Shown here: positions 1 to 11,246 of the stretch, piece by piece
How positions within the stretch are numbered: position 1 is the first letter of the stretch
How the letters are laid out: every line of letters starts with the position of its first letter
Assembly (NCBI RefSeq): GCF_902459505.1
Contig: NC_047095.1
Coordinates: forward strand, 119,227,380 to 119,291,379
Direction: 5' to 3'
Length of the DNA: 64,000 nucleotides
From: Geotrypetes seraphini
Lineage: Eukaryota; Chordata; Amphibia; Gymnophiona; Dermophiidae
Notes under the pieces: generated by a model
What the model saw: the letters and a program-made list of their open reading frames with translations, nothing else
Databases searched by the model: none
What the model was told of the DNA's origin: nothing
Program-made: the position numbers and the translations under genes

Positions 1-975
1 ATAGTAGGAAATAGAAAATGACATGGGTCTGTTTAATGCAGTAAACTGCAGGTCACCACAGTAGTGGAGACATTTGCAACTAGTTTACCACAGGAATGGG
101 GACGACCTTTCACCACCCCACAGGAATGGGGACAAGGCCTTTTACAGCAGCAGTGAAAAGTCTTACTCCTGTGATAAAAAATTGCACCCATGTCACTCGG
201 CATCTTCTCCCCAGCTCCTCTTGCGCCTATTTTACCTTCAGGAGCCAGCCATGCCACAATGAAGACAGAAGGAACCTAAAACCAAAGCCTGAGACCAATG
301 TGATTTGAAGAATAAAATTACAAGACAACAAAGAAGAAAATTTATTTTGTGATTAGAATATTTCAGATTTGAAATATGTATCCTGTTAGAGCTGGTATTA
401 CACATAACTGGGGACCACAAAGTCTAGGCTGTGCTTCTTTAGCTTCCAGCTGGCTTAGGGCTCTCTCTCAGACCAGGGGGGAAGTTGCCCTAGTTCCACT
501 CCCCTAACATTCTTACCATGTGTGACTAAAGCATTCTGTTAGCTTGATTTTTTTTTTTTTCTATGTAGCATTCTGTAATTTGGGTTCAGTTTTCACAATA
601 GTGAAGGGGATATTTGTGAAAGGGAGGGGAGATGGGTTTTGTTGAACCTTGCTCTGTTTCATTTGTGTTTATAAAATGACAATTGTCAGGAGAAGCTTCC
701 GCCCACACACAAGCAACTGCAGGGCAGCACATGCAGGCTTCGCCGGCATCGGTTTCTTTTCCACAAAGGTAAGGGGGAGGGAGGGAAGGGGCCGTACGCA
801 CGATCAATGACCACACACCTTCCCTCCCTTAAGTTTCTTTATGCTGCAAAGGTAAGGGGGAGGAAGGGAGATTCTCAGGGCGGTGAGGTGGCGAGAGGGA
901 AGAGTGAATGCTGCAGGGACAGGGCGGTGAAGGGGACAGTGGTCCAGTAACAAGGACAGATTATTTTTTCACCAT
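1..975. other. Upstream flank or enlarged intron of copy 0, no gene recognised
   Basis: No GALNT homology is visible until about position 975, where sequence matching intron 6 of the other copies resumes and runs into the first visible exon. The stretch holds a short direct repeat near 88 and 118 (CCACAGGAATGGGGAC), a second one near 765 and 848 (AAAGGTAAGGGGGAGG) and otherwise unremarkable sequence. In the other complete copies coding exon 6 lies 207-280 bp upstream of exon 7, so here it is either displaced beyond the left edge by an insertion or lost. Confidence 0.5.
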
Positions 976-1176
976 GTCATTCTCTAGTAAAAAACTCTTC
1001 TTAGTTGAGGGGAGGGAATAGGGAAAAGAAAACAAATGTCTCCATTTCTCTGAGCTAGTTGCAGCCAAAGCACCAGTGAACCACCCCATTTTGCTGTTTG
1101 TCAAAAACAGAGGCCTGACTGCTAGGTTTTGTTTGTGTTTTTTTGTTTTTATTGTCTTTCTCCTATCTCTGCCCAG

Positions 1177-3577
1177 AAGTCATACGGGGACCTGAGCCAG
1201 AGACATCAGTTGCGAGAGCAGTTGGGCTGTAAATCTTTTGGCTGGTACATGAACACAGTCCGCTCAGACTTCTTCATTCCAGATCTCAACCCACACTTTT
1301 ATGGTGCTGTGAGTACTCTAGGCCTCTGTATAAGGAGTTGTTTAGTTGCACCTTCAGAATGGTTAACATCAATATGGTTGGTTAATTCCGAGGCAGCTTG
1401 AGAGACATCCTCCAGCTGGGGACTTCAAACTGGTTGTGGGTGGGAGACTTCAAGGCAACAGAAGACCTGCTGTATGTTGAATTACCAGGCCTGGTGACAC
1501 TTTCCCCAGCCTTGGGTTAACGGGTCTGGGTTTTTTTTTTTGTTTTTTTTTAACCAGCTTGCGAATTTAGGTTTGACGAGGTGCCTGGATGTTGGTGAGT
1601 TGAAAGATGGAAAGGCTGAAGTAGGCACAAGTATATGCCGAGATGACCCAGTTACGCAGGTAAGAAGGGGGGCTTTGTGTGTATGAGAGGGGGGGAGTAA
1701 GGGTATGTGTCTGTAGTAAGGACCAGATCTGATCTGCCTAGGGTAGGGTTGGGTTTGAGGTTTCCACAAATGGGAACACAAATGATGTGTAAATATGCCT
1801 TGTTTCCATTGTGGAAACCTCAAACCCAACTGGGTTATGGTCCTCAGACTGGTTGGGCAGCAGTGTTTGGTAGGGTGGCAATTACTCCTGGCAGAATTTT
1901 GTACACATAATTGCATATTCTGCAAGTTTATACAACAACACTTAAATTCTTTTTGCTAATTATCCTGAATTTCAGTACAATTCAGTATCTTCATTAAACT
2001 TCCCCCCACACACACACTTGGGCCCCCATTACTAACAACACTGCTCCAGCACACATAGAAACAGCTACCATTGCTTTAATAAAAGGTGGGGGAAGCCGGT
2101 GATCTAGCAGAAGAAATTGATCAGTGTAAAACTTCTCTGCATCTCTAGTTGGAGATGGCATTTATACAACTGAAGGCTAGGCTACATTGTGAACCCAAAA
2201 AAATCAGATACCTATTATGGACAGCATTCTATAAGTCATCATACCATCTTGGGGAAACTTCCAACCAGAGATCAGAAGAGATGCACTTTGGATGACTTTG
2301 AAAACCTCTTCAGGTTCAACTGGTCAAAGCTGATAGAAGGCCAATAACCATTCAAATAGCTTGAACATTGCATTATCAAAGAACTGGTTCCATGGAAGCT
2401 ATTTACAGCCCCAAGATTTAAAAATGTGCTATTCAGTCTACAATTAGGTTTCTCTTAAGCCAACAACTTATTTCTACACTTTGTAGACGTTATGCTGACC
2501 ATAGCAGGGGTCTGGGTAATTCTGCATCTCTGTAGAACTCTTCGCAGAAGTAAATTGGTATCTTCCCTCTCGAAGCTGCCCTTTTTGTCCTGTCTCTCCA
2601 AAACTTACTTGATTTGGTTGACAGCCCTCAAATGCTGCTATGGCTAGCCCACACCTGAAATGAATCAGGGAGGATGGGCTTTAGCACTCAAGATCATGCT
2701 ACTCCTGAGTACCATTCTGATATGGCAAAGAGGGGAGAGATGCTGGACATAAGGCCAGGGTAGGAAATGAGATGGGAGAACAAGAAAGGGGAGATACTGG
2801 ACTATAGGAGTGGGATGCATAAGGCCTTCAGCTGTGTGCCACCCCCCCCCCCAGACAGGTCAATGTTTTACCTAGGGCAGTGGTTCACAACCCTGTCCTG
2901 AAGGACCACCAGCCAGTTGCATGGAGTAAGTTGCATGCTTGTTGCCTCCATATATGCAAAGCTTATGAATATTCATTAGAACTATCCTGAAAACCTAACT
3001 GGCTGGTGGTCCTACAGGACATGGTCAGGAACCACTAACCTAGCATGTTGGATGCTCTTGTGCATGTCACTTTTCCCACAACTGTGCATGCTGGCTAAAC
3101 ATAAAGCCTTGGTTTTTCTTTTATAGTATTTTGAGTACAGTTCCCTGAATGAGATACGGCACAACATCAAGAATGAGCTGTGTCTCAGTGTGGCACAACC
3201 TAGTGTGGAACATCCTGTCTTTACATTCCAGGCCTGTGTTGCCAAGGACGGGGAGAGAAATGTACCGCCACATCAAGCATTTTCCTATGATAAGGTATGA
3301 TGTCACCTCACATTGTAAATTACAAGACTAGGACAGATGGCCTCGCTCAAGGTCAGTCACCAGCTCAGCTGGGGCTTAGAACGTAACTGCACCCCCCCCC
3401 CCACCATGGTTATGATGTCTTCATCTACTGATGCTTGTCTCTTTTCAGGACGGTCTGATTTGGAGTCAGAAATTCGACCTGTGTCTTCAGGCTGAGCGCT
3501 ACGCTCTGTTTCTGGCTTCCTGTGACTCGGAAGAAGACACACAGCTCTGGGACTTCGTCCCTGTGCTACCTAAGTGA
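1177..3577 (+). CDS. GALNT6-like: GALNT6-like copy 0, last four coding exons (partial at 5' end)
   Basis: C-terminal part of a polypeptide N-acetylgalactosaminyltransferase, the Golgi type II enzyme that transfers GalNAc from UDP-GalNAc to Ser/Thr. Exons are 1177-1308, 1558-1659, 3127-3294 and 3449-3577 (132, 102, 168 and 129 nt), all with AG/GT borders, in frame, ending TGA. They encode the end of the catalytic region ([21 protein letters not shown]) and most of the ricin-type lectin domain. The alpha repeat keeps the CLD motif and the gamma repeat ends with QLW. The protein terminates VPVLPK. Earlier exons are not in the window. Exon 6 should lie within about 300 bp upstream by comparison with the paralogs but is absent there, so this could be a full gene with an enlarged intron or a 5'-truncated copy. 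Intact frames and splice sites argue against long-standing decay. Confidence 0.85.
1746..1832. repeat. Foldback sequence in intron 8 of copy 0
   Basis: A stem of about 19 bp (GGGTTTGAGGTTTCCACAA and its inverse) flanks a ~45-bp loop. The same element lies at the same intron position in copies 1, 2 and 3 (near 21370-21490, 42760-42855 and 62157-62235). The stem is near perfect in copies 0 and 3 and eroded in copies 1 and 2. It predates the duplications. Confidence 0.6.
2879..3040. mobile_element. hAT-type foldback MITE (family B), intron 8 of copy 0
   Basis: Begins CAGTGGTTCACAACCCTGTC and ends with its inverted counterpart GGTCAGGAACCACTAA; the centre is rich in ATATGCA and TATTCATTAG. Orthologous insertions occur in copies 1, 2 and 3 at the same place upstream of exon 9, so it predates the array. 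Confidence 0.7.
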
Positions 3578-3806
3578 AGAGACCAATGTCCTGGAAAACC
3601 TACTGCATGTTTCTTTCAAGTCTCTAGAACAGACTAGTATAGTTTAACAATTTTTTAACCTGCCAAATCATTGGCTGGGGCTGTCAAAGGGGATGGGGAT
3701 GTAGTTGAAGACCTTAATTTTAAATTGGTTTTTATTTCCTACCATGATGGCCTATTTTATATCCTGTAATTAGTTTATGACTTTGTATCTCTTTGCATGT
3801 TGGTCT

Positions 3807-3812
3807 AATAAA
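3807..3812 (+). terminator. Polyadenylation signal of copy 0
   Basis: AATAAA 230 bp after the stop codon, in a 3' UTR conserved in copies 1 and 2. It is the only good signal close to the stop. Confidence 0.75.
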
Positions 3813-4054
3813 GCATATTGGAAAAGCATATTGAATCTGATCTACTTTCAGTTTTGTTTCTCTTGAAAAGCATCTTTTTCTAGAGCTGTTTGGAGCATGT
3901 GAACCATGACAAAAGGTGTGACTAGACTAGAAAAATAACCTAACTCTACTAATGCCCAGCCAAATATCATTTTCAGTTATTCCTTAAGGTTTTTTAAAAG
4001 GAATAGTAAAGCATAGCTGTGTTTCGTAGGTAGAGCTACAGCCATACTCTAACT

Positions 4055-4192
4055 CAGGGGTGTCCAATGTCAGTCCTCGAGGGCCGCAGTCCAGTCGGGT
4101 TTTCAGGATTTCCCCAATGAGCATATTCATTGGGGAAATCCTGAAAACCCGACTGGATTGCAGCCCTCGAGGACCAACATTGGACACCCCTT
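4055..4192. mobile_element. hAT MITE (family A) with 8-bp target duplication
   Basis: Almost fully palindromic 138-bp element starting CAGGGGTGTCCAATG and ending with the inverse. It is flanked by identical 8-bp copies CTCTAACT (4047-4054 and 4193-4200), the hAT signature. The equivalent place downstream of copies 1 and 2 lacks it, so it was inserted after duplication. Confidence 0.9.
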
Positions 4193-4386
4193 CTCTAACT
4201 GAAAGCCCCAAAGGCTTGCTTTAGATCAGTGTTTCCCATGTTGATCCTGGAGTTGCCCCTTACCAGTCAGGTTTACAGGATATTAATAAATATGCATGGA
4301 ATGCAGATGGCATACACTATGCAAATCATTCATAACCACAGTGGATATCCTGTAAAACTAGTGCGTAAGGGGGTACTCCAGGACTT

Positions 4387-4407
4387 ATGGGGGGGGGGGG
4401 GGGGGGG
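4387..4407 (+). repeat. Poly-G tract downstream of copy 0
   Basis: A run of about 20 G after the conserved TACTCCAGGACTTA. Homologous tracts of different length follow copy 1 (about 25165-25178) and copy 2 (about 46189-46201), so this is a shared unstable site. Confidence 0.8.
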
Positions 4408-4551
4408 TGAATGCTGCTCTTTATAGCCTAAAGCTTGGCCATAAACATCCAAATGGCTCCTACACCAGCATGGCACCATTGAAGACCATCAAGATATGCC
4501 AATTTAAAACTGATGGCTGGCTCACTCTATATAGTATTACTAGCTGATGGC

Positions 4552-5100
4552 CCAGCGTTGCACGGGTATTAAATTATAGCAATAACACTGTAAATGGATT
4601 CAAATAAAGATACTTTATAGTGGTGAATGAAATTATTTTTTTACAGCTTTATAAAAAGTACAATATTCAAATTATAATGTGAAATATTTGACAAAATGAA
4701 TACAATACAACTAACACAAAACTTGATTAGAAACAACATTTTTAGTTTCACCTCCAGGAGCAAGAACATATAAATTCTTGGGTGAAGAGACCCAGAACAT
4801 ACTACCCCAGGTAGTGAGGGATCTGCATACCAAGTTTTGTTCAAATCGGTGAAGCCGTTTTTGATGTACTGTGAGAATGGCAGCTGTTTACATTTTTTGC
4901 ATTGACATGAATGGGTGAAATCTGATGTTCTGTTTGTAGCTCCGCCCACGTGTGCAGGTGGGCTGCGAGACCCCCAGAACATATCACCCCAGGTAGTGAG
5001 GGATCTGCATACCAAGTTTCGTTCAAATCGGTCAAGCTGTTTTTGTGTGATCGCGGCACATACATACCTCCGATTTTTTTATGTATGTATATATATATAT
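4552..5100 (+). mobile_element. Insertion of a dispersed repeat of unclear class ending in a TATG/TA microsatellite
   Basis: Interrupts sequence that is continuous after copy 1 (near 25308). It starts GCTGATGGCCCAGCGTTGCA, holds two diverged copies of a ~75-bp segment (near 4788 and 4972, containing GTAGTGAGGGATCTGCATAC and TTCAAATCGGT) and ends in (TA)n. The internal phrases resemble widespread LINE-associated 3' ends, but I cannot assign a family. Confidence 0.6.
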
Positions 5101-5104
5101 TCAG

Positions 5105-5500
5105 ACATCATTGATTCACACTGCTTCCACAAGATAAATACAAATGTTGACTTAAAAAATATTTGATTGAAAGGGGATTGCCTTAAGCTGGATTACCCAG
5201 ACAGGAGTACAACATATGATAAATGGGTAACGAGGAAACCAGAAATCCAAATAAAGGAGAACTGCTTCCTCTGCAGCCTCAACACTCCCTATCCCTGCTT
5301 CTTGGGCTAAAGGCAGCCATAGAATCAGTTACTACATGCTTTTATGAGAATATTCAGAGATTCCTTCAGCTTTTTAATACTCTAGCTGGGGCAATAAAGA
5401 ATTCCCAACAGTTGGGAACCAGATGGTTAAGGGGGTGAAAAGTGGTAGATCACATGTACCCCTTGAGCAATGTCAACAAAAGCACCTTGGTTGCAACTTA
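5105..5500. other. Duplicated intergenic unit sequence, no gene seen
   Basis: Alignable by eye with 25320-25640 and 46330-46640, that is, the 3' flanks of copies 1 and 2. Nothing coding is apparent. Confidence 0.6.
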
Positions 5501-6119
5501 ATGGAGATCTTGTTATACTGTTCTGCTTACCTCAATCTTGCTGCTTCTCAGCCAATTCCATCTGTCTATTTGCTCCCTTCCCTCATAGGATTTCTGAGGA
5601 GGTCTATAAATGATCCAATCTTCCTTTCTTTCAGTTCAAAAAAAATTTTTATTGGTTTTTTTCCAATCTTCCTTTCTGACTTCACTTCAAATTCTTTACT
5701 GACCGCCTTTCAATCTGCCCTGTTGTCTTGACTTCTTTTTGTCTCAAACTATTCTTGACTCGCTCCAGTAGGGTTTTGGCTCTCTCCCTTCTAAGGAAAC
5801 TGTCTTTGCTATAGGCTCCAGTGCTACTGGTCAAATCCAAAGGTCTCTACTTTGGTCCTCATTCTCCTCAATCCATCAGTGGCATTTTACACAGCAGATG
5901 ACCAGCTTACACAAGGATACACTGCTCTGGAGAATCCTCCACTTTCATTCTGCTATTGGTTGGCATGCTTCAGGGCTCTGTCCTGAGAACTCCTTCCCCC
6001 CCACCTCCCATCTGCACTACTTCCCCTGGTGCTCTAATCACCTCTAGGCTAACTACTCACAAGTTTACATCTCTATGCCCTTGCTAAAGTCTCCAATGAC
6101 CAGCTGCTAGCCAAAATCA

Positions 6120-6935
6120 AAGGTTCAACATGGTTAAGTGTAAAGTGATGCATGTCAGTAACAAAAATCTCATGTGCAAATACAGGGTGTCCGGGGCGGT
6201 ACTTGGAGAGACCTCCTAGGAAAGAGACTTGGGAGTTCTGATTGGCAAGTCAAAGAAGCCGTCCATGCAATGGCAAACAGAATGATGATGAAGGGGATCA
6301 CAAACAGATCGGAGAAGGTTATCATGCTGCTGTACTGGGCCATCGTATGCTCTTGCCTGGAGAACTGCATCCAGCACTGGTTGCTGTACATGAAGGACAT
6401 GGTACTACTCAGAAAGGTCCAGAGAAAAGTGACTAAAATGGTTAAGAGGTTGGTGTACAGTGAGAGATTAGAGAAACTGGGTCTCTTCTCCTTTGAAAAG
6501 AGGAGACATGATTGAAACATTCAAGATAATGAAGGGAATAGACTTAGGAGATACTGTATTCACTATTATATACTGTCTAGAACTGAAAAGGTTCATCTTC
6601 TACTTTTCCACTATCTTGAACTGAACAGGTATAACGGGATATAAATAAAGCTTTATTATTGATAGATGCTGTACAAACGTAAGGAAGTTCTTTTTCACCC
6701 AGAGAGTGGTAAAAAACTGGAATGCTCTTCCAGAGTCTGTTATAGGGGTAAACACCCTCCAGGGATTCAAGGCAAAGTTAGACAAGTTCCTGCTAAACTG
6801 GAACATACGCAGATGAGGCTGGACGCATTTAGAGCACTGGCCTTTGACCTAAGGGCTGCCGCGTGAGCAGATTGCTGGCCACAATGGACCACTGCTCTGA
6901 CCTAGCAGCGGCAATTCTTATGTTTTATGTTCTCT
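6120..6935 (+). mobile_element. CR1/L2-like LINE 3' fragment
   Basis: Translates in pieces to the C-terminal region typical of Jockey-superfamily LINE ORF2 ([28 protein letters not shown]). The 3' end includes a GACC..GCAGCGGCAATTCTTATG motif, also seen at 21010-21043, at 40800-40833, and inverted at 57388. A ~55-bp tail of another LINE interrupts it near 6605-6660. Confidence 0.75.
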
Positions 6936-7064
6936 ACTTCTGGTCCTTGTCCTATTCAATCTTATGAGTGGCATTTTACACAGTAATCAGTCACTTCAAG
7001 GCTCTTTATCTCATGGTTTATTTCTCTCTTTCTCCTGTTGCACTTAGCCTATGCTTATCTAGAG

Positions 7065-7237
7065 CAGGGGTGTCAAAGTCCCTCCTCGAGGGCCGGAATC
7101 CAGTCGGGTTTTCTGGATTTCCCCCATGAATATGCATTGAAAGCAGTGCATGCAAATAGATCTCATGCAGATTCATGGGGGAAATCCTGAAAACCCGACT
7201 GGATTCTGGCCCTCGAGGACCGACTTTGACACCTGTG
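7065..7237. mobile_element. hAT MITE (family A)
   Basis: Palindromic, starts CAGGGGTGTCAAAGTCCCTC. Flanked by 8-bp ATCTAGAG at 7057-7064 and 7238-7245. The right-hand copy is also the left flank of the family B element that follows. Confidence 0.9.
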
Positions 7238-7245
7238 ATCTAGAG

Positions 7246-7580
7246 CAGTGGTTCCCAACCCTGTCCTGGAGGAACACCAGGCCAATTGGGTTTTCAGGCT
7301 AGCCCTAATGAATATGCATGAAGCAAATTTGCATGCCTATCACTTCCATCATATGCAAATCTCTCTCATGCATATTCATTAGGGCAGTGGTTCCCAACCC
7401 TGTCCTGGAGGAACACCAGGCCAATTGGGTTTTCAGGCTAGCCCTAATGAATATGCATGAAGCAAATTTGCATGCCTATCACTTCCATCATATGCAAATC
7501 TCTCTCATGCATATTCATTAGGGCTAGCCTGAAAACCCGATTGGCCTGGTGTTCCTCCAGGACAGGGTTGGGAATCACTG
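7246..7580. mobile_element. hAT MITE (family B) with internal 139-bp direct duplication
   Basis: Starts CAGTGGTTCCCAACCCTGTC at 7246, restarts identically at 7385 (139-bp period) and closes with the inverse at 7580. It is followed by a third copy of ATCTAGAG (7581-7588). The first unit stops at the centre of the palindrome, so this looks like a one-and-a-half-copy element. Confidence 0.85.
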
Positions 7581-7974
7581 ATCTAGAGGATCCTCCACTG
7601 CCATTCTGCTATTGGTTGGCATGCTTCAGGGCTCTGTCCTGGGACAACCTCCTTCTCCCCCCCCCCCTCCTATCTATACTACTTCCCCTGGTGCTCTAAT
7701 TACCTCTAGGTTCACTACTCACAAGTTTACTTTTCTATGCCCACAATTTCTACAAGAACCCAGGCCTGAGTCTTGACCTCCCTGGCTGACATTGTTACCT
7801 GGATATCTCACTGCCATTAGAAATAAGGAGTTCAGTCTTGGTCATATCATTCCTCCTAAACCTGCCTCCCCTTTCCTCCATTCTCTAGGGTAGTAAGCAC
7901 TCATCATCCCTGTCTCATTGGCTTGCAACACTGAGGGTCATCTTTCCTTCTTTTATATACAGCAGGCGCTACAA

Positions 7975-8170
7975 GAGGGGTGTCAAAGTCCCTCCTGGAG
8001 GGCCAAAATCCTGTCAGGTTTTCAGGATTTTCCCCAATGCATATACATGAGATCTGTTTGCACGCACTGCTTTCATTCTGTGCTAATAGATCTCAAGCAT
8101 ATGCATTGGGGAAATCCTGAAAATCTGACTGGATTGTGGCCCTCGAGGAGGGACTTTGATACCCCCCCTG
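7975..8170. mobile_element. hAT MITE (family A), diverged
   Basis: Palindromic with GAGGGGTGTCAAAGTCCCTC at the left and the inverse ending in a C-rich tract at the right. It lies inside the LINE remains; 48090 shows the uninterrupted sequence. Confidence 0.75.
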
Positions 8171-8445
8171 CACAACATCACTAAAATTCAGAACTTCCTT
8201 CTTGAGCATGCTGCCAAGGTTCATATCCACACTCTTGTCACCTCATGCCTGGATTACTGCAACTTGCTTCTGGTAGGTCTACCACTTAGCCATCTCTCTC
8301 TTCTTCTGTTCAGAATTCTGCCGCACGTCTCATTATGCTCGTATTAACCCCTCCGTAAGTCACTTCATTGGGTCCTTGTCTGTATACAGTTCAAAGCTCC
8401 TCTTCCTGACCTCTAAGTGTATTTGCTCTGCAGCTCTATATTCTC

Positions 8446-8560
8446 CTAGGACAAGCAGGATGAGTCAGCCACATATGGGTGTTGTCCCAACAGCTCCCAT
8501 ATGTGGCTGACTATCCTGCTGTCCACGGAGAACCTACGTTACAGGTAAGTAACTACACTT
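8446..8560 (+). mobile_element. Foldback element D carrying splice-like ends
   Basis: Palindromic core (CAGCCACATATGGG / CCCATATGTGGCTG). It begins at a TTCTCCTAG and ends with ACAGGTAAGTAACTACACTT, so it reads like an exon flanked by acceptor and donor. A TTCTC repeat (8441-8445 and 8560-8564) flanks it. The paralogous place near 48340 is empty. Other copies: 22035-22139 (inverted) and a partial at 14191-14250. Confidence 0.75.
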
Positions 8561-8769
8561 TCTCAGCTCTCTCTGCTCCACCCTGGAAACTCTGTTCATC
8601 AAGCAAGTCTCTCTTGTCTGTACCCTTCTCCTCTCCTGACTCTGTCCCTTCTGCCTTGCTGCACCCGTATGCCTGGAACAACCTACCTGACTTGGTAGTC
8701 GGGCTCCATGTCTGGTGGTATTCAAATCTAGGCCGAAATCCCACTTTTTTGAAGCTGTTTTAAGTCCTA

Positions 8770-9141
8770 ACATTACAAACCAGTAACACACCATATTTTT
8801 CATTCCTGCTGCAGTGCTGCCTGATAACAAGAAAACATTTTTAAATTCAGCCTATTGAATTGACTTTTCAATTTGCTTTTCCTGTCCAATTGAGTGTTCT
8901 TTTTAAAAATCCTGGCGGCTTTATTTTGTAGCCTCTTCACACACCCCTTTGCCCTCCAGCCCCATCCTGCCACTGTGGTGTAACCAAAATTAAACAGACT
9001 TTTCCTTTCTGTTAGGGCTGCTAGCTCATGCTTGCTGCTAGCTCATGCTTGCTATCTATTTCCAGCTCTGACAGGATACACATTCAAATCTGATATATGG
9101 TAATCAAAAAATAGAAAATAAAATTATTTTTTTCTATCTTT
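8770..9141. other. Duplicated intergenic unit sequence
   Basis: Matches 27985-28230 and 48600-48890. No coding evidence seen. Confidence 0.6.
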
Positions 9142-10789
9142 TTGTCTGGTCATTTTATGTTGAAATGATTTTTATTAGAGCTGACAAAAAGTACAGGTAC
9201 AAAGATTCAGCCAAAAAAGCAGTGCTCCAAAACAAGATATACAGAACTATCCCCCCAACCCCCAGTCTGGAGTCCCCATCACCAAGCGCAGAAAAGAACA
9301 ACACAAAGTAAGGCAGTATGGATCACAATCAACGGTTCAAAACACGGCTTCTGGCCACTGGAGTCATGGTATTCCAAAAAGGCTCCCAGATGGCCGTGAA
9401 ACGCTCTCCCCGCACGGTGGAAAGATCGGGAACATCTCTGCGCTCCCAAGCCAACAGGAGAATCATCTGAGATCGCCACAGCGAGGTGTTAAGAGCGTCG
9501 TGGTCCAGCCATTTAAGAAAAATACATTTTAAAGCACACAGAATGGACTATCGAAGAGTCCCGCAATCCTGGCTGCCTCGGATGATGAGATGGAGAAGTT
9601 CCAAAAAGTAGGAGAGGAGAGGTCACGTTCCAAATAGTCCTAATGAAGGCAAAGAGTCTTGTCCAAAAGGCTTGAACAGCTGGGCAGGACCATAACATGT
9701 GGCCCATAGTAGCTGTTAGAAGCCCACATTTATCACAAGTGGCAGTGGGCCGAAACTTAGCACAATAGGCCCTGTGAGGTGATACATAAATTCAAAATAA
9801 CAATTTATATTGCACCTCCCAAAAATACATATATTTTCTCAAAGTAGGTAACCGGGCTACAGCACGGGATATGATATCCTCCGGAAGCACCATGGTCAAA
9901 TCCTGTGCCCAAGATGCTTGGAGCTTAACATAGTCTGGCAAGGGGGGGGGGAGTCTCATCCTTCAAGTATCTATGGTGAAACTTGAGGGAAACTTTCATC
10001 TGGGAACCAAAAGTATAGGCCGTGGACAATAATTCCTGACGGTCAGAATCCAAGTTGGTCTTGTTCAAAGAGGCCACATAATGTTTAATCTGCAAATAGG
10101 CAAAGTTATCAACAGGAGTAAGCACAATGACTGAAAGCATTGCACTGAGCCACCATCCTGCACCAGATGAAATAAAAAGGTTAACTCCCACTGTTTAAAC
10201 CGTGAGCCCTCCCCATGCCTGGGGGAAAATTTTGGTTACCACACGGAGACAAAAAGGGAGACTCACGGGCACTAATACAATGAAACTGACACACCCATTT
10301 CCAAACTTTCTGCCAGGGAAGGCCAAACACCCTAAGTCTCACATCGGAGGAGTAAGTGGAGGGAACAGAATGTAAATAAGCAACAAAATGCTCCTGTTGA
10401 AAGCACACAAGTTCTAAAGGTGTATTGGAGAAAACAGAGGTGCCCCGAAAATAGTCACTGATATGGCGCATGCCACAGCTGATGGTAAGATAACAAAGGT
10501 TTAACAGACCCAAACCCCCCTTATACTGTGGACGTACCACTTGTGAATAGGGCAAGTGAGCATGACGACCTCACCACAATAAACGGCGGATCTTACGAAT
10601 ATATTTGGTCTCATCGCAACATAGCAAATACAGAGGAAGTACCTGATAAATATAGAGCCAAGTAGGAAGCAGTATCATTGAGCCCCAAGAGAGAAAGAGG
10701 GTGGGCCTGCCACAGTCGCAATGCAACAGACAAAGAATGCAGTAAGGGAGTCATTTTAGAAGCGCATAACGCGGAAAGATCAGCGGCAT

Positions 10790-11246
10790 ATAAAAAATAA
10801 AATTATTATTATTAGGATCAATGGCTAAGAACCATTATTTCTCAAGCCCACTCATATATGTCCTTCAGGAAATTACTAAAAAACTGATCTATTCGAAAAA
10901 TATGTAGGTTGATGTCCCAGACTATTTACTAGTAAATTAGATATTGATCTCACAGCTAGTATATTCTGCTGAATTTTATTGTTTTATAGCGATAATGTAT
11001 TCTAAGTTCAACTTTTTAGAATATCATATACTGATCTTATAGCTAGCACTTTTTGACTGAATTTTATGGAATTCAAATATACTGCATTTCAATTATCTAC
11101 TCATTGATTGTATAATTTTAGTTCAACTTTTTAGAATATTGTATTTTAATCATCGACTGTATATTTTTAGTATTGTATGTGAACCACCTAGAACCATGTG
11201 GTAAGGTGGTATATAAAAAATAAAATTATTATTATTAAATTATTAT
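10790..11246 (+). mobile_element. L2-type LINE 3' end inserted in the Tx1/L1-like LINE
   Basis: AT-rich 3' end with TGTGAACCACCTAGAACCAT followed by GGTATATAAAAAATAAAATT and a TATTATTATTA tail. The same tail also occurs at its left border (about 10790-10814). Confidence 0.6.

Larger units (their letters stand above)
5500..8765 (+). mobile_element. Degenerate L2/Rex-type LINE, internally duplicated and interrupted
   Basis: Remains of a reverse transcriptase in + orientation. The phrase GCATGCTTCAGGGCTCTGTC (the 'GxLQGSVL' region) occurs at about 5968 and again at about 7620, inside segments of roughly 200-280 bp that are repeated (about 5855-6110 and 6930-7740). The C-terminal region (LVTSCLDYCNLLLVGLP) follows at 8220-8300 and recurs at 48150-48210, so the LINE predates the unit duplication. 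A second LINE fragment (6120-6935) and MITEs at 7065, 7246, 7975 and 8446 interrupt it. Frames are broken throughout. Confidence 0.65.
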
